NCBI GenBank assembly: GCA_001563905.1
Contig: LKMO01000004.1
Coordinates: 1 to 45,573, forward strand
DNA: 45,573 nucleotides
DNA from: Nanohaloarchaea archaeon B1-Br10_U2g19
Lineage (GTDB): Archaea; Nanohalarchaeota; Nanosalinia; Nanosalinales; Nanosalinaceae
Direction: 5' to 3'
The notes beneath the pieces were generated by a model. That model was not told where the DNA came from, did not search any database, and was given only the letters and a program-made list of their open reading frames with translations. The translations under genes and the position numbers were made by a program. Shown here one piece after another: positions 1 to 9,109 of the stretch (its first letter is position 1; every line of letters begins with the position of its first letter).

Positions 1-5
1 AAGGT

Positions 6-515
6 ATGCCAACATTAAAACAGTACGGCGTACTAGCAGTAGGACTGTTTACATCGATGGGTTTCTTCCTAGGAGGTATCTCAAGCTTTTCAGGAATGGT
101 TGATACACAGCCGGCGCAGGGACCTGACGATGTAAATGTGGAGCTACCGGAGTCCAACTTCAATCCGGAAGGATTCCAGCGGTCACCCGAAGAGATGTTC
201 TACACTGCTTTTGAACATGATGTAGTGTTTCTGAACGGGATTTACGAGACAGAAGAGGACCAACAAGCTTTAGAAGAGACTTTGGAGCCTTTACCGGAAC
301 AGTTCGAAAACCGGGTCTATGTAGGACTGGAGAACAGTTCAGACTCACAGCTCGATACAGCCTACGGAGTAACAGACTATCCAACCGTTATAGTTGTCGG
401 AGGCAACCAAGAAGCAATGCCACAACCAATAACACAGATAACAACTGATAGAATGGTCCAGGAGATCTGTAACTCGTTCAACACGTTAGACGGTGCCGCA
501 CAGCAGTGCCTCTAA
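6..515 (+). CDS. Membrane-anchored thioredoxin-fold-like protein lacking CXXC
   Basis: N-terminal hydrophobic segment (VLAVGLFTSMGFFLGGI); C-terminal YGVTDYPTVIVVGG resembles the thioredoxin cis-Pro region; no CXXC. Confidence 0.55.
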   Translation: MPTLKQYGVLAVGLFTSMGFFLGGISSFSGMVDTQPAQGPDDVNVELPESNFNPEGFQRSPEEMFYTAFEHDVVFLNGIYETEEDQQALEETLEPLPEQFENRVYVGLENSSDSQLDTAYGVTDYPTVIVVGGNQEAMPQPITQITTDRMVQEICNSFNTLDGAAQQCL

Positions 516-566
516 AAAATTAGTTCTTTTTTTATTTACCTTTTAACCAAAACTAGAATATAGGTT

Positions 567-1364
567 ATGACGGAGAATCTTAGACTCAAGACCTGGGTTG
601 AAAACAAACTGGACAGTGGTGTAGACCCGGAACGAGTCAGAGAAAGCTTGAACAACACCGGTAGAGATCCAGAGATAGTTGATAGAGTTCTAAAAGAAAG
701 AAACGAGCCTGCCAAGAACCCGGAGCAGGAATCCGAACCGGAGTCGGAACCTGAATCTAAACAGGAGTCTGAAATACATACTGAGTCTTCTAAAAAACAT
801 TCTGAACATGAAAAGAAGGAAGATAAAGGAATAGATCTGACGCCAGAAAAAGAAGAAGAGAAAGAAGAAGTCCAAGAAAAGACAACCAGAGAAGAAAGCA
901 GTAAGTCCAAGCCTGAGAAGATAGAAGAAGTAGTTCTGAAACGAGAGAAAAAACTTGAACAAAGCCTGAACAAAGCACATATGCCAGTTAAACCGGTTCT
1001 AGTACTTCTTGTAATCGGTTTAGTTGGCGGAGGCTACACAGTACTTGGAAACACTGATATAGACGAACACTTAGGAAATCCTTTGTCCACAACAGACTGG
1101 GACGAACCCCGTGAAGACTGCGATTTAGACTCCGGCTTCCTGATAACCGAGGCTGAACAGACAGAAAACAGTGTAGAAGCAGAAGTAAGAGTAACCAGCA
1201 GTCCGGAAGACGTAGTACTTGAAGTGTTCGAAGGAGAAACAAGAACAGGCTACACACTTGAAAGCTTTGAAGGAGCCGAAACACTTGAAGTAGATGCAAC
1301 AGGAGACAGACTAGTTTTCCGGCCACAAGGCTGTGAAAACCGTTACGACGACCAAGACCTCTAA
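567..1364 (+). CDS. Single-TM protein with N-terminal helical domain and Glu/Lys/Ser-rich linker
   Basis: 265-aa ORF; helical N-terminus (WVENKLDSGVDPERVRESL), low-complexity charged linker, TM PVKPVLVLLVIGLVGGGYTVL, small C-terminal domain. Confidence 0.7.
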   Translation: MTENLRLKTWVENKLDSGVDPERVRESLNNTGRDPEIVDRVLKERNEPAKNPEQESEPESEPESKQESEIHTESSKKHSEHEKKEDKGIDLTPEKEEEKEEVQEKTTREESSKSKPEKIEEVVLKREKKLEQSLNKAHMPVKPVLVLLVIGLVGGGYTVLGNTDIDEHLGNPLSTTDWDEPREDCDLDSGFLITEAEQTENSVEAEVRVTSSPEDVVLEVFEGETRTGYTLESFEGAETLEVDATGDRLVFRPQGCENRYDDQDL

Positions 1365-1365
1365 T

Positions 1366-2277
1366 TTACTCTAAAAGATCTAGCCGTATAACCAGTTTTT
1401 TCAAAAGCTTGATAGCCAGGACTAGAGGCACAGCAAGCACCAAACCAATTATAATATAGGTTACGGCCACGATAAACCATGAAACAAGAGTTATAGGTAA
1501 GGCAACTAAACTAGCAGTTTTATCTGCTAAGCTATCAACACTATTTCTTACTTCCTGTCTAACATCTCCTCTAAAGTCTTCAGGAGTTAACTCTACATCT
1601 TTCTCCTGTTCAAAACTTATTTCAACTTTTGAAAACTGTTCACGATCCTCTAACTCTCCAAGCCTATAACCAAGATTGTTTAGCTCGGAGGCAATACCTG
1701 TTTTCTCAGAAGTAATCTCTGAAACAAGTCTAACCTGTTCAGAACTCATATCGGAGCCGGTAACGTTCTCCAACATCTCATCATAAGTATCTAAAGCATC
1801 TAAAAGAATTTTTACCTCGTTACTTTCGCGTTCGGCATCAACAGTCTCATAGTTTAGACGTGTCGACTCAACTTCATATTCGTCTTCAAGCCATTCTACA
1901 AAGCTTTCAAACTCGCTGCTCTCAACCTCTACAGCCATGTTATAACGGATATACCTGTCGGTTTCAGAACGTTCCTCGTTAACAACACTGCCGTTAAACA
2001 GTCCGAGCTCGCTCTTTAAAGTAGAAATTTCTTCTGAAGCGTTCTCTAACTCAATATCTACAGAGCCTGTACGGATCTCAAAACTATCTGAATCAGTTAG
2101 ATCTTCTTCAAACATTTCTGCAGCCTGTCTATCTTCTGCGCCGAACTCTGCGCCGTAATCACCTAGCTGCTGACTTGAGATAAAAAGCCCGGCTAAAACT
2201 AATACGGCTACTAAACCGAAGCCTGTTAGTAAAGGTTTTTCAGTTAAGACTGCCGGAACGTTGTCTCTAAAGCTCAC
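1366..2277 (-). CDS. DUF4349-like membrane protein
   Basis: N-terminal TM, coiled-coil ectodomain, C-terminal TM (LPITLVSWFIVAVTYIIIGLVLAVPLVLAIKLL); DUF4349-like layout. Confidence 0.65.
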   Translation of the reverse strand: MSFRDNVPAVLTEKPLLTGFGLVAVLVLAGLFISSQQLGDYGAEFGAEDRQAAEMFEEDLTDSDSFEIRTGSVDIELENASEEISTLKSELGLFNGSVVNEERSETDRYIRYNMAVEVESSEFESFVEWLEDEYEVESTRLNYETVDAERESNEVKILLDALDTYDEMLENVTGSDMSSEQVRLVSEITSEKTGIASELNNLGYRLGELEDREQFSKVEISFEQEKDVELTPEDFRGDVRQEVRNSVDSLADKTASLVALPITLVSWFIVAVTYIIIGLVLAVPLVLAIKLLKKLVIRLDLLE

Positions 2278-2325
2278 AGAAAAACATACTTCAACCAGTA
2301 TATAAACCGTTTGGCTTTTTGTTCG

Positions 2326-5085
2326 TTAGATATCGAATGCTTTAGCGAACTCGTCACCGCCCTGAACGTTTGAGGAGTACTTTTCCAAGTTCTCTGCTGC
2401 ACTATAGTCTTCATGGAACGAAGCCGATACAGCACCTTCCTCGCCGATAAGTGTTACAGAGGCCTGGAAGTCTTTCGCTAGCTTACGTGAAACCTGTATC
2501 AGTAAACCAATGTTCTGGGTAGGAACCTCTTCTTCGACTATACGGTCTTCTATCTGTCCACGTACATGTTTTTCTATATCGTTTTCAAGTCCTTCCAACT
2601 GTTTCTCACGTTTCTTACGTGTTTCGAAGATACTTTCGGCTTTCTCAACAACAGTTTCGCCTTCAACCCGCGCCACATCGATATCCTCGCCGAGATAATC
2701 AGACAGCTTTCTAATCTTATGATGTAAAACGTCTAAGTCTTCTAGGAACTTGTCTAAAGTATTCTCTAAATGATCAGGTTCGACTGAGAAAATAGCTGTA
2801 AGCTTTCTCTCAGCTATTCTATGGTTGTCCGGACTCTCCGCATTTAACCGGTCTGAAACCGTTTCTACACGTTCACGTATACTTTCAACGTACTCGTATG
2901 CTGGTTCTCCGGCTTTATACTCTAGACGGATTACTCCGTCCTGAACCTTTGTTGAACCGGTTACTACAAACTCTTCAACCTCTTCGGTTGACTGGACATG
3001 TGTTCCTCCACACGCCTCGATATCAAAGTCCTCTATACTAACAATTCTAATACTGTTTCCGGGTGGTGCGCCTCCCTGGTAGATCCTGAAGCCGTGTTTT
3101 TCCTGTGCTTCACTTTTCGAAACTACTTCTTTAGAGACTTCAAGGTTCTCAAGTATCTTCTTCCTAACCTTTTCCTCGATATCGTCAAGCTCGTCCCGTG
3201 TAATATTATCGTAATGTGTAACGTCTAGGCGGGCTTTCTCAGGCTCTTTGTTCGATCCGGCCTGCCAGATATGGTTTCCGAACTTCTGTTTTACAGCTCC
3301 GTTAACTAGGTGGGTTGCGGTATGGTGCTGCATTAAACGGTAACGTCTAACACCGTCCAGCTCTATACTGACCTTCTCTCCTTCACTCAAGGAGTGTTCG
3401 GGTACGTGGTGTAGGACTATGTTGTCCTGTTTCTGGGTCTCTACGACTTCGAAGCCGTCGATGAAACCGGTGTCGTAGCTTTGGCCTCCGCCTTCCGGAT
3501 AAAACACGGTTCTATCCAAGGCAATCCAGTCGTCTAAAACCTTTACCACTGTAGCACTGGTTTCGAAAAGATCTTCGTCCTTGTAGTAAAGTAGTTCTGT
3601 CTCCGGAACATCTTCCAGCTCAAACTTTTCCTCTACTTGTTGAACTGTTTCATCTTCTTCTGCGACCTGCGCATAGAAGTCCTCAGGAACAGTGAAGCCG
3701 TGTTCTTCCATCATTTCAGGGCTTACACCGTGGCTTTCATACAGTTCAACCATTTGATTCAGTGAAGGCTGGCTATCAAGTTTTTCTAGTTTGTTTAAAG
3801 CGTTTTGACGTGCTTTCTCATACTTTTCAGCCTCTACATTCAGTATTTTTTTAACTTCCGGCAGTTTCTGTTTCAGTTCTGGGAACATAGGCTCTAACTC
3901 TTCTGCATGCCACTCTGCAACATCTTCTAAGTCTAAGTCCCAGTTGTAACGTTCTAAAAAGTCTTTACTCCTCCGGTAAACCAGTCTAAGGTTGTGGCCT
4001 CCACCCGTGTTTGAAGGGATTTTGCCGTCGGCTAAAGCAAACAACAGTGCTCTTGTATGTTCAGCAACACTGTAAAGTGCTGCAGCCGGTTTAATCTCAT
4101 CTTTCAACTCGTCAACATCGACACCGATTTCTTCAGCGATTTCACGCCATTTCTCATCAATATCATCAACCTCATCAACGTTTAATTCGCTTGAGTAAGG
4201 TAGAAACTTCTCCCAGACTTCCTGGTCAACATCTACACCGATCTCCTTCTTCATGTTCTCAAGGACGTAAGGCATCACACATTCATAGCTTGTCTCGGTT
4301 CCCTGGCTGATCCAAGCCACTCTTTCCTGACCCATACCCATATCCAAGACTTTCAGGTCAAGCTCTTCATAGCCTTCCGGTGTCTGCTCGTAAAACATGT
4401 ATACCTGGTTCCATAACTCAAGTCCGTCAACGAAAAACTCCATACATGCTCCAAGGTTTCCGCCTCCACCCCATGAATCCTCGTGGAGAATAAGCTTCTC
4501 CTTAGGAATACCTAGAACGTCTACAGCGAACTCGAACATATCTCTGAAGTAACGGTCCTGGTCGTACTCGTCTCCTTCACGGAAACAGGTCTGACCCACG
4601 TGATTGTGTAGTACGTAATGTCTCCCGGTTATACCGGTATTATCAACATCGTTAAAACGCAAAGACGGTTGTGGAACAATAAGCTCTGGTGCTGGAGGCT
4701 CTTCCTCGCCTGAAACAACGTAAGGCTGGAAGTTGTAGATTGAACCTCCTACAAACTCTACATCATCCCTCCAACGAGCCACAACAGGATAACGGTCAAT
4801 AGCTTCGTAGCCCCGAGAAGTCATATGATCTCTAAACGTCTCCCAGGCCTCAATATAGGAGAACTCTTCCTCAGTTGGAGAGTTATTAATGAAGGTGTAG
4901 CCGTCACCACACTCCGGTTCACCACAGACAGTTCTCTCGTTAAAGCTCCAGTAGTACATCCCACAGTTCTCACACTGTCCACGGGAGAAACCTTTCTCTC
5001 TAAGTACGTCTGTAGCAAAAAACTTTTCCGGTTTGCTTGAGGCTTCTTCCTTAATCTGTTTTTTCAGTTCTCCCAAGGAGCTCAT
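2326..5085 (-). CDS. alaS: Alanyl-tRNA synthetase, archaeal type
   Basis: 919 aa; catalytic core, editing domain HHTATHLVN and CGGTHV motif. Confidence 0.97.
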   Translation of the reverse strand: MSSLGELKKQIKEEASSKPEKFFATDVLREKGFSRGQCENCGMYYWSFNERTVCGEPECGDGYTFINNSPTEEEFSYIEAWETFRDHMTSRGYEAIDRYPVVARWRDDVEFVGGSIYNFQPYVVSGEEEPPAPELIVPQPSLRFNDVDNTGITGRHYVLHNHVGQTCFREGDEYDQDRYFRDMFEFAVDVLGIPKEKLILHEDSWGGGGNLGACMEFFVDGLELWNQVYMFYEQTPEGYEELDLKVLDMGMGQERVAWISQGTETSYECVMPYVLENMKKEIGVDVDQEVWEKFLPYSSELNVDEVDDIDEKWREIAEEIGVDVDELKDEIKPAAALYSVAEHTRALLFALADGKIPSNTGGGHNLRLVYRRSKDFLERYNWDLDLEDVAEWHAEELEPMFPELKQKLPEVKKILNVEAEKYEKARQNALNKLEKLDSQPSLNQMVELYESHGVSPEMMEEHGFTVPEDFYAQVAEEDETVQQVEEKFELEDVPETELLYYKDEDLFETSATVVKVLDDWIALDRTVFYPEGGGQSYDTGFIDGFEVVETQKQDNIVLHHVPEHSLSEGEKVSIELDGVRRYRLMQHHTATHLVNGAVKQKFGNHIWQAGSNKEPEKARLDVTHYDNITRDELDDIEEKVRKKILENLEVSKEVVSKSEAQEKHGFRIYQGGAPPGNSIRIVSIEDFDIEACGGTHVQSTEEVEEFVVTGSTKVQDGVIRLEYKAGEPAYEYVESIRERVETVSDRLNAESPDNHRIAERKLTAIFSVEPDHLENTLDKFLEDLDVLHHKIRKLSDYLGEDIDVARVEGETVVEKAESIFETRKKREKQLEGLENDIEKHVRGQIEDRIVEEEVPTQNIGLLIQVSRKLAKDFQASVTLIGEEGAVSASFHEDYSAAENLEKYSSNVQGGDEFAKAFDI

Positions 5086-5193
5086 ACAAAAACTTGTTTT
5101 TCGGAGAATTTTTTTATCACATACGCTTTAATCCGGTTTATAATTATAGGACTCTTAGAATCAAAGTAAAAAGGTAAGAGAAAAAGTATTTTT

Positions 5194-6174
5194 TTACTGG
5201 TCTTTCAGTTTCTCGCTTGCATCCTTCACCTTGTCTGCTATATCAAGATCAAGTCCTTCTTCAGGCTCTTCGAAGTCCTGACTGTCGATAGGTGTGATAC
5301 CTCCGACCTCGGATAAAACGGTTGTCAAGTCTTTTTCAGTGTCTACAATATATTTTGAGCCGTTACGCAGCGAGTTCTGAACTGTTTCCAGTTTCTTGTG
5401 TTCTTGTGCTTCACCTTTGAAGTGTTGACGTAAAGCAGTGTTAACCAGTTGTATTTCGTTTGCTTCTGCTGTAGCTCTTAACTCTATAGCTTTTGCATCT
5501 CCTTCAGCCTCTAAGACTGCGGCTTTCTTCATTCCTTCTGCTTCTTCAATCGCCGCCTTCTTGTTTCCACGGGCTTCGATCTCTGTAGCTTTAGCATCGT
5601 CTTGTGCCGCATCTTTACGGTTCTCTGCCTTAAGTATTTCGTTCATTGATTCCTGTACATCGCTTGGAGGAGTAATCTCTTTCATCTCTACACGTACAAC
5701 ATCGATTCCCCAGGCATCAGTATCTTCCTCAAGCTCGTTGTGAAGAGTCTTGTTAATCTTCTGTCTCTCACTGTTTACCTCTTCGAACTGTTTTGTACCG
5801 ATAACGTTTCTTGCCGTGGTCTGAGCTAGACGTGTAATCTGTTTTTCGTAGTCGTCAACGTTGTAAAAACTTTTTTTGACGTCTTCTTCATTAGGTCTTA
5901 CCTGGTAATAAACATCCAGGTCGACGTTGGCGTTCAGGTTTTCTCTTGTTATCATGTCGCTTGGCTGAACGTTCTTCATCTGTTCTGTAACGTTTCTTTT
6001 GTACATTCTGTCCATCCACGGCACTAGGAAATGTATACCTGGTTCACAGTACTTATGGTACTCTCCGAACCGTTCAACTACTGCTCTCTGGTCAGGTCTA
6101 ACGATTTTGAATGTTGAAAACATTATTACTGCGGCGGCTAAAGTACCGACGACAAGAAGGATAGTAAGCTCCAT
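5194..6174 (-). CDS. SPFH/band 7 (stomatin-like) protein
   Basis: N-terminal TM, FKIVRPDQRAVVERFGEYHKYCEPGIHFLVPWMDR, Ala/Glu-rich coiled coil. Confidence 0.93.
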   Translation of the reverse strand: MELTILLVVGTLAAAVIMFSTFKIVRPDQRAVVERFGEYHKYCEPGIHFLVPWMDRMYKRNVTEQMKNVQPSDMITRENLNANVDLDVYYQVRPNEEDVKKSFYNVDDYEKQITRLAQTTARNVIGTKQFEEVNSERQKINKTLHNELEEDTDAWGIDVVRVEMKEITPPSDVQESMNEILKAENRKDAAQDDAKATEIEARGNKKAAIEEAEGMKKAAVLEAEGDAKAIELRATAEANEIQLVNTALRQHFKGEAQEHKKLETVQNSLRNGSKYIVDTEKDLTTVLSEVGGITPIDSQDFEEPEEGLDLDIADKVKDASEKLKDQ

Positions 6175-6264
6175 AGAACAGTGTTTACATTTTCAGTAAT
6201 TTAACTCTTTGACCTTCTTAAAAATAAAAAGAAAAATAGGGTTTGAAAAATAACTTTTTTCGTT

Positions 6265-7017
6265 TTAAAGCCTCTGATTGAACTCTACAAGCGTAGTGTA
6301 GAGAACGACTGTTGTTGCAGCGCTTAAGACCGCGATCAGCGGTGAAACAACTACTGATGCTTCTGGTGTAACTGCTGCTACAGCTGAAACCGGTAGTACA
6401 AGCAAGTAAAGAAGTACTACAGGTACAAGCGAGATAAACATTCTAAGCTTCTCTCCACTTGATCTTTGAACGCTATTGTCTAAAGCTTCAAACAGTCTTG
6501 AATCGTTTACAGCAATCTCTGGCAGAGCTGTAATCAATGCCAGTACTGCGTAGGCAACAAATACTAGAGAACCAATCCCTAGTAACGCACCTAGTAAACC
6601 GACTACTACTGTTAAAGCAGTAGATCCTAGTGTAACTCCTACTCCTGCACCGCCTACAGTTAGTAAGGCGATAAGTGAAGCAGGTATAAGTGCAACTACA
6701 ACAAATACTGTAGTCACAATGTTAGCTCCAACAAGTCTTAGGAAAGGCCAGATAATATTGTCTGTAAACTGTTGTTTCTCGAGTTCTCCTGTATCTAAAG
6801 CACGGAATGAACCTATCATCAACAGTATTCCTGCGACTGCTGCTGCAAGTGATACTACTGCTCCTATAGCGGCTGCTGGTCCTCCAACTTCGAAGGAGTA
6901 ACTTGATCCTATATTAAGTAGCTGGAGTACGAAGAATGCTGCTATAAGCTTCAGTCCTATATCAGAGGTGACCTTATCGAAAACTGATCGGACAAGGTCT
7001 CCTGCGTCTAAAGCCAT
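6265..7017 (-). CDS. Multi-pass membrane protein, unknown function
   Basis: 250 aa, several hydrophobic segments. Confidence 0.75.
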   Translation of the reverse strand: MALDAGDLVRSVFDKVTSDIGLKLIAAFFVLQLLNIGSSYSFEVGGPAAAIGAVVSLAAAVAGILLMIGSFRALDTGELEKQQFTDNIIWPFLRLVGANIVTTVFVVVALIPASLIALLTVGGAGVGVTLGSTALTVVVGLLGALLGIGSLVFVAYAVLALITALPEIAVNDSRLFEALDNSVQRSSGEKLRMFISLVPVVLLYLLVLPVSAVAAVTPEASVVVSPLIAVLSAATTVVLYTTLVEFNQRL

Positions 7018-7069
7018 AAAACACTCTTTGTAACGAGTACTTAAAAATAGTTTAGGGGGTCGACAGCTG

Positions 7070-7112
7070 AAAACAGGTTTTATCGGCTGATTTAACTTGA
7101 TAAAACTGTTTT
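7070..7112. repeat. Imperfect inverted repeat AAAACAGGTTTTATC / GATAAAACTGTTTT
   Basis: 14-15 nt arms, one unpaired G, 14-nt spacer, in a 240-bp ORF-free gap. Confidence 0.6.
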
Positions 7113-7257
7113 GATGGGTTAGTATGTTTTCAATGCGCTTGTAAGGGTTATAGAGAAGTGTTTAATTAGGTATTAGTTCTTTGAAGCATGTTATATCTGG
7201 AGAAAATGTGGAAGTCGGATAATAAAAAGAGAAAAGATATGTAAGAGTAGGAAGTTT

Positions 7258-7566
7258 TTAGAATAAATCGCCTAATCCTTCTGCTGCTTCGTCTTCGTCA
7301 GCGTCGTCTTCTTCGTCTTCTTCATCTTCTTCTTCATCTTCAGCTTCTTCGCTTCCTGAGTCTGCTGCTGGTGCTGCTGCGCCGCCTGTTGCGACTGCTG
7401 TTTCCATTGCTTCTTCGATGTCTACGTCTTCTAGTGCTGCGACGAGTGCTTTGATTTCTGAGTCTTCGACGTCTAGATTTGCTGCGTCGACGATGCTTTG
7501 TAGGTTTTCTTCGTTAACTTCTTTTCCTGCTTCGTGTAGTGTTAGTGCTGCGTATACTAGTTCCAT
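7258..7566 (-). CDS. rpl12: Large ribosomal subunit protein P1/L12
   Basis: MELVYAALTLHEAGKEVNEENLQSIVDAANL; acidic hinge and GLGDLF terminus. Confidence 0.95.
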   Translation of the reverse strand: MELVYAALTLHEAGKEVNEENLQSIVDAANLDVEDSEIKALVAALEDVDIEEAMETAVATGGAAAPAADSGSEEAEDEEEDEEDEEDDADEDEAAEGLGDLF

Positions 7567-7604
7567 GTTGGTTTAACCTCAATGTATGTGAGTTTCTGTA
7601 CAAA

Positions 7605-7616
7605 CCTTAAATAAAG
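7605..7616 (-). promoter_or_regulatory. Putative TATA box for rpl12
   Basis: Minus strand CTTTATTTAAGG about 40-50 nt upstream of the rpl12 ATG. Confidence 0.5.
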
Positions 7617-7638
7617 TAGTTACATAACTGAGTACAAA

Positions 7639-8310
7639 TCAGTCTAGTTGGTCCAGAACCTCTACAACAACATACATGCCCCAGACAGTAAGAACAGTAT
7701 ACAAACCGTTCTCAACCAGAAATCTTGTCAGAGGATCGGCAACAAGTAAAACAACAAAACTGATGAAGAAGCCTGTTAGAACCAGTAGTCCCAGAAATCT
7801 TAGAGCTACAGGCTTCAACTCTTCCCGGTTCCTTCTAACCTTAGGCACAATCCAGTCCTTGTTTCTAGACGTGTTATCCTTCAGCCTATGAAACTGGTGA
7901 GTACCCGCTAAAACAGGGAGAACTACGAGTAAGTAGGCCAGAAGATCTGAAACATCAAAATACAAAGTAACAAAAAGATAGATCAAGACTGCTGAACCGA
8001 AAGCAAGAGAGCTGTAAAAAGTTTTCTTAGGTCCTTCATAACTTAGAGCGTCCAAAAATGTTGTATCTGATCTGTACTGTCTTACGATAGCTCCGCATGT
8101 AGCTAAGATAAGCGTACCGCCTGTTAAGAACAGTAGTCCTGCCAAGACGTTGTCTCCAACTACAAGGCTTTCCGGTCCGCCTCCAACCAAGTTGTACCAG
8201 CCGAGATCGTAGAGCAGCCAGCCAACAAATGTTAAGGCTATAGCGGCTATACTGGCGGCCTTAAATCTTTCAGTACCTTTCTTGATAACGGTTTTTGTAT
8301 CTAGACTCAT
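7639..8310 (-). CDS. Multi-pass membrane protein, unknown function
   Basis: 223 aa, multiple TM segments. Confidence 0.75.
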   Translation of the reverse strand: MSLDTKTVIKKGTERFKAASIAAIALTFVGWLLYDLGWYNLVGGGPESLVVGDNVLAGLLFLTGGTLILATCGAIVRQYRSDTTFLDALSYEGPKKTFYSSLAFGSAVLIYLFVTLYFDVSDLLAYLLVVLPVLAGTHQFHRLKDNTSRNKDWIVPKVRRNREELKPVALRFLGLLVLTGFFISFVVLLVADPLTRFLVENGLYTVLTVWGMYVVVEVLDQLD

Positions 8311-8387
8311 AGAACTTTCTAGATATCTGTATTTTATTAGATGTTATGGTTAAAAACCAAGAGCTCATAAAACATAAATGAGTACAA

Positions 8388-9101
8388 ATGAGTCTAGGGT
8401 TCTCGGAACTACCGGAAGAAACCAGAGTAAAACTCTCAGAAAAAGGAGAAAAAGAGCTCTGGCACCGCATAAACGAGTTCGGAGGAATCAAAAACTTCTC
8501 AGAAGCCTTCCAATACCCTAGCTCCAAACTATACAACTGGAAAAACAAAAACTCGTACATACCAATAGAAATAATACGAAAAGTCTTCGGAACCGAAGCC
8601 GCAGACGAAGTAAAAGCCTACAAAGGAAAAGGAAGAAGCAAACCCGTAAAAAACCCTGTAATACCATTGCCAGAAAACCAGGAACTTCTAACAAGAATAA
8701 ACAGCTCAGTAAACCTTTCCCACGGAACACCGATCTACCAAGTAAACGACCGAGGCCTCATACAAAGATTTGAACAGCTCCTAAACTTCTATGGAGACGT
8801 ACCGTACAAAATCTACAACAGAGACTCTGTATACGAACTAAGATACCCTAAATACCTTCATCAGATACTCCAAAAAATGAGCTACCAAGAAGACTTCGAA
8901 ACACTGGTAGATGAGACTGCAGTAATAGAAAACGGTAGGATAAAACTGGAAAACCGTGAAATAAAAATCGAAGAGTTTGAAGGAAAACTTTACTCCCGTA
9001 AAAAAGCTTTGAAACTAGCATTAGAGAAAGAAGACGAGACCAAAGTAAGACAGTTAATCATGGAAGAGGCTGAAAAAGTACGTCAGACCTTCAACCAGTA
9101 A
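8388..9101 (+). CDS. HTH protein with possible degenerate LAGLIDADG-like domain
   Basis: IKNFSEAFQYPSSKLYNWKNKNSYIPIEIIRKV (HTH-like), then NDRGLIQRFEQLLNFYGDVPYKIYNRDSVYELRYPKYLHQILQKM resembling the LAGLIDADG-family core without the acidic motif. Confidence 0.6.
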   Translation: MSLGFSELPEETRVKLSEKGEKELWHRINEFGGIKNFSEAFQYPSSKLYNWKNKNSYIPIEIIRKVFGTEAADEVKAYKGKGRSKPVKNPVIPLPENQELLTRINSSVNLSHGTPIYQVNDRGLIQRFEQLLNFYGDVPYKIYNRDSVYELRYPKYLHQILQKMSYQEDFETLVDETAVIENGRIKLENREIKIEEFEGKLYSRKKALKLALEKEDETKVRQLIMEEAEKVRQTFNQ

Positions 9102-9109
9102 AAAAACAG

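Noticed and set aside
720-775. Short repeat coding for (ES)EP units as a possible DNA repeat element
   Set aside because: Better explained as a low-complexity protein linker; copies are few and degenerate.
536-980. Minus-strand ORFs (Ser/Phe/Leu-rich) opposite 567-1364
   Set aside because: Antisense artefact of the Glu/Lys/Ser-rich coding sequence; low-complexity composition and no recognisable domain.
5088-5101. AAAAAC-TT-GTTTTT inverted repeat just upstream of alaS
   Set aside because: Short A/T arms in AT-rich DNA are expected by chance; no other support.
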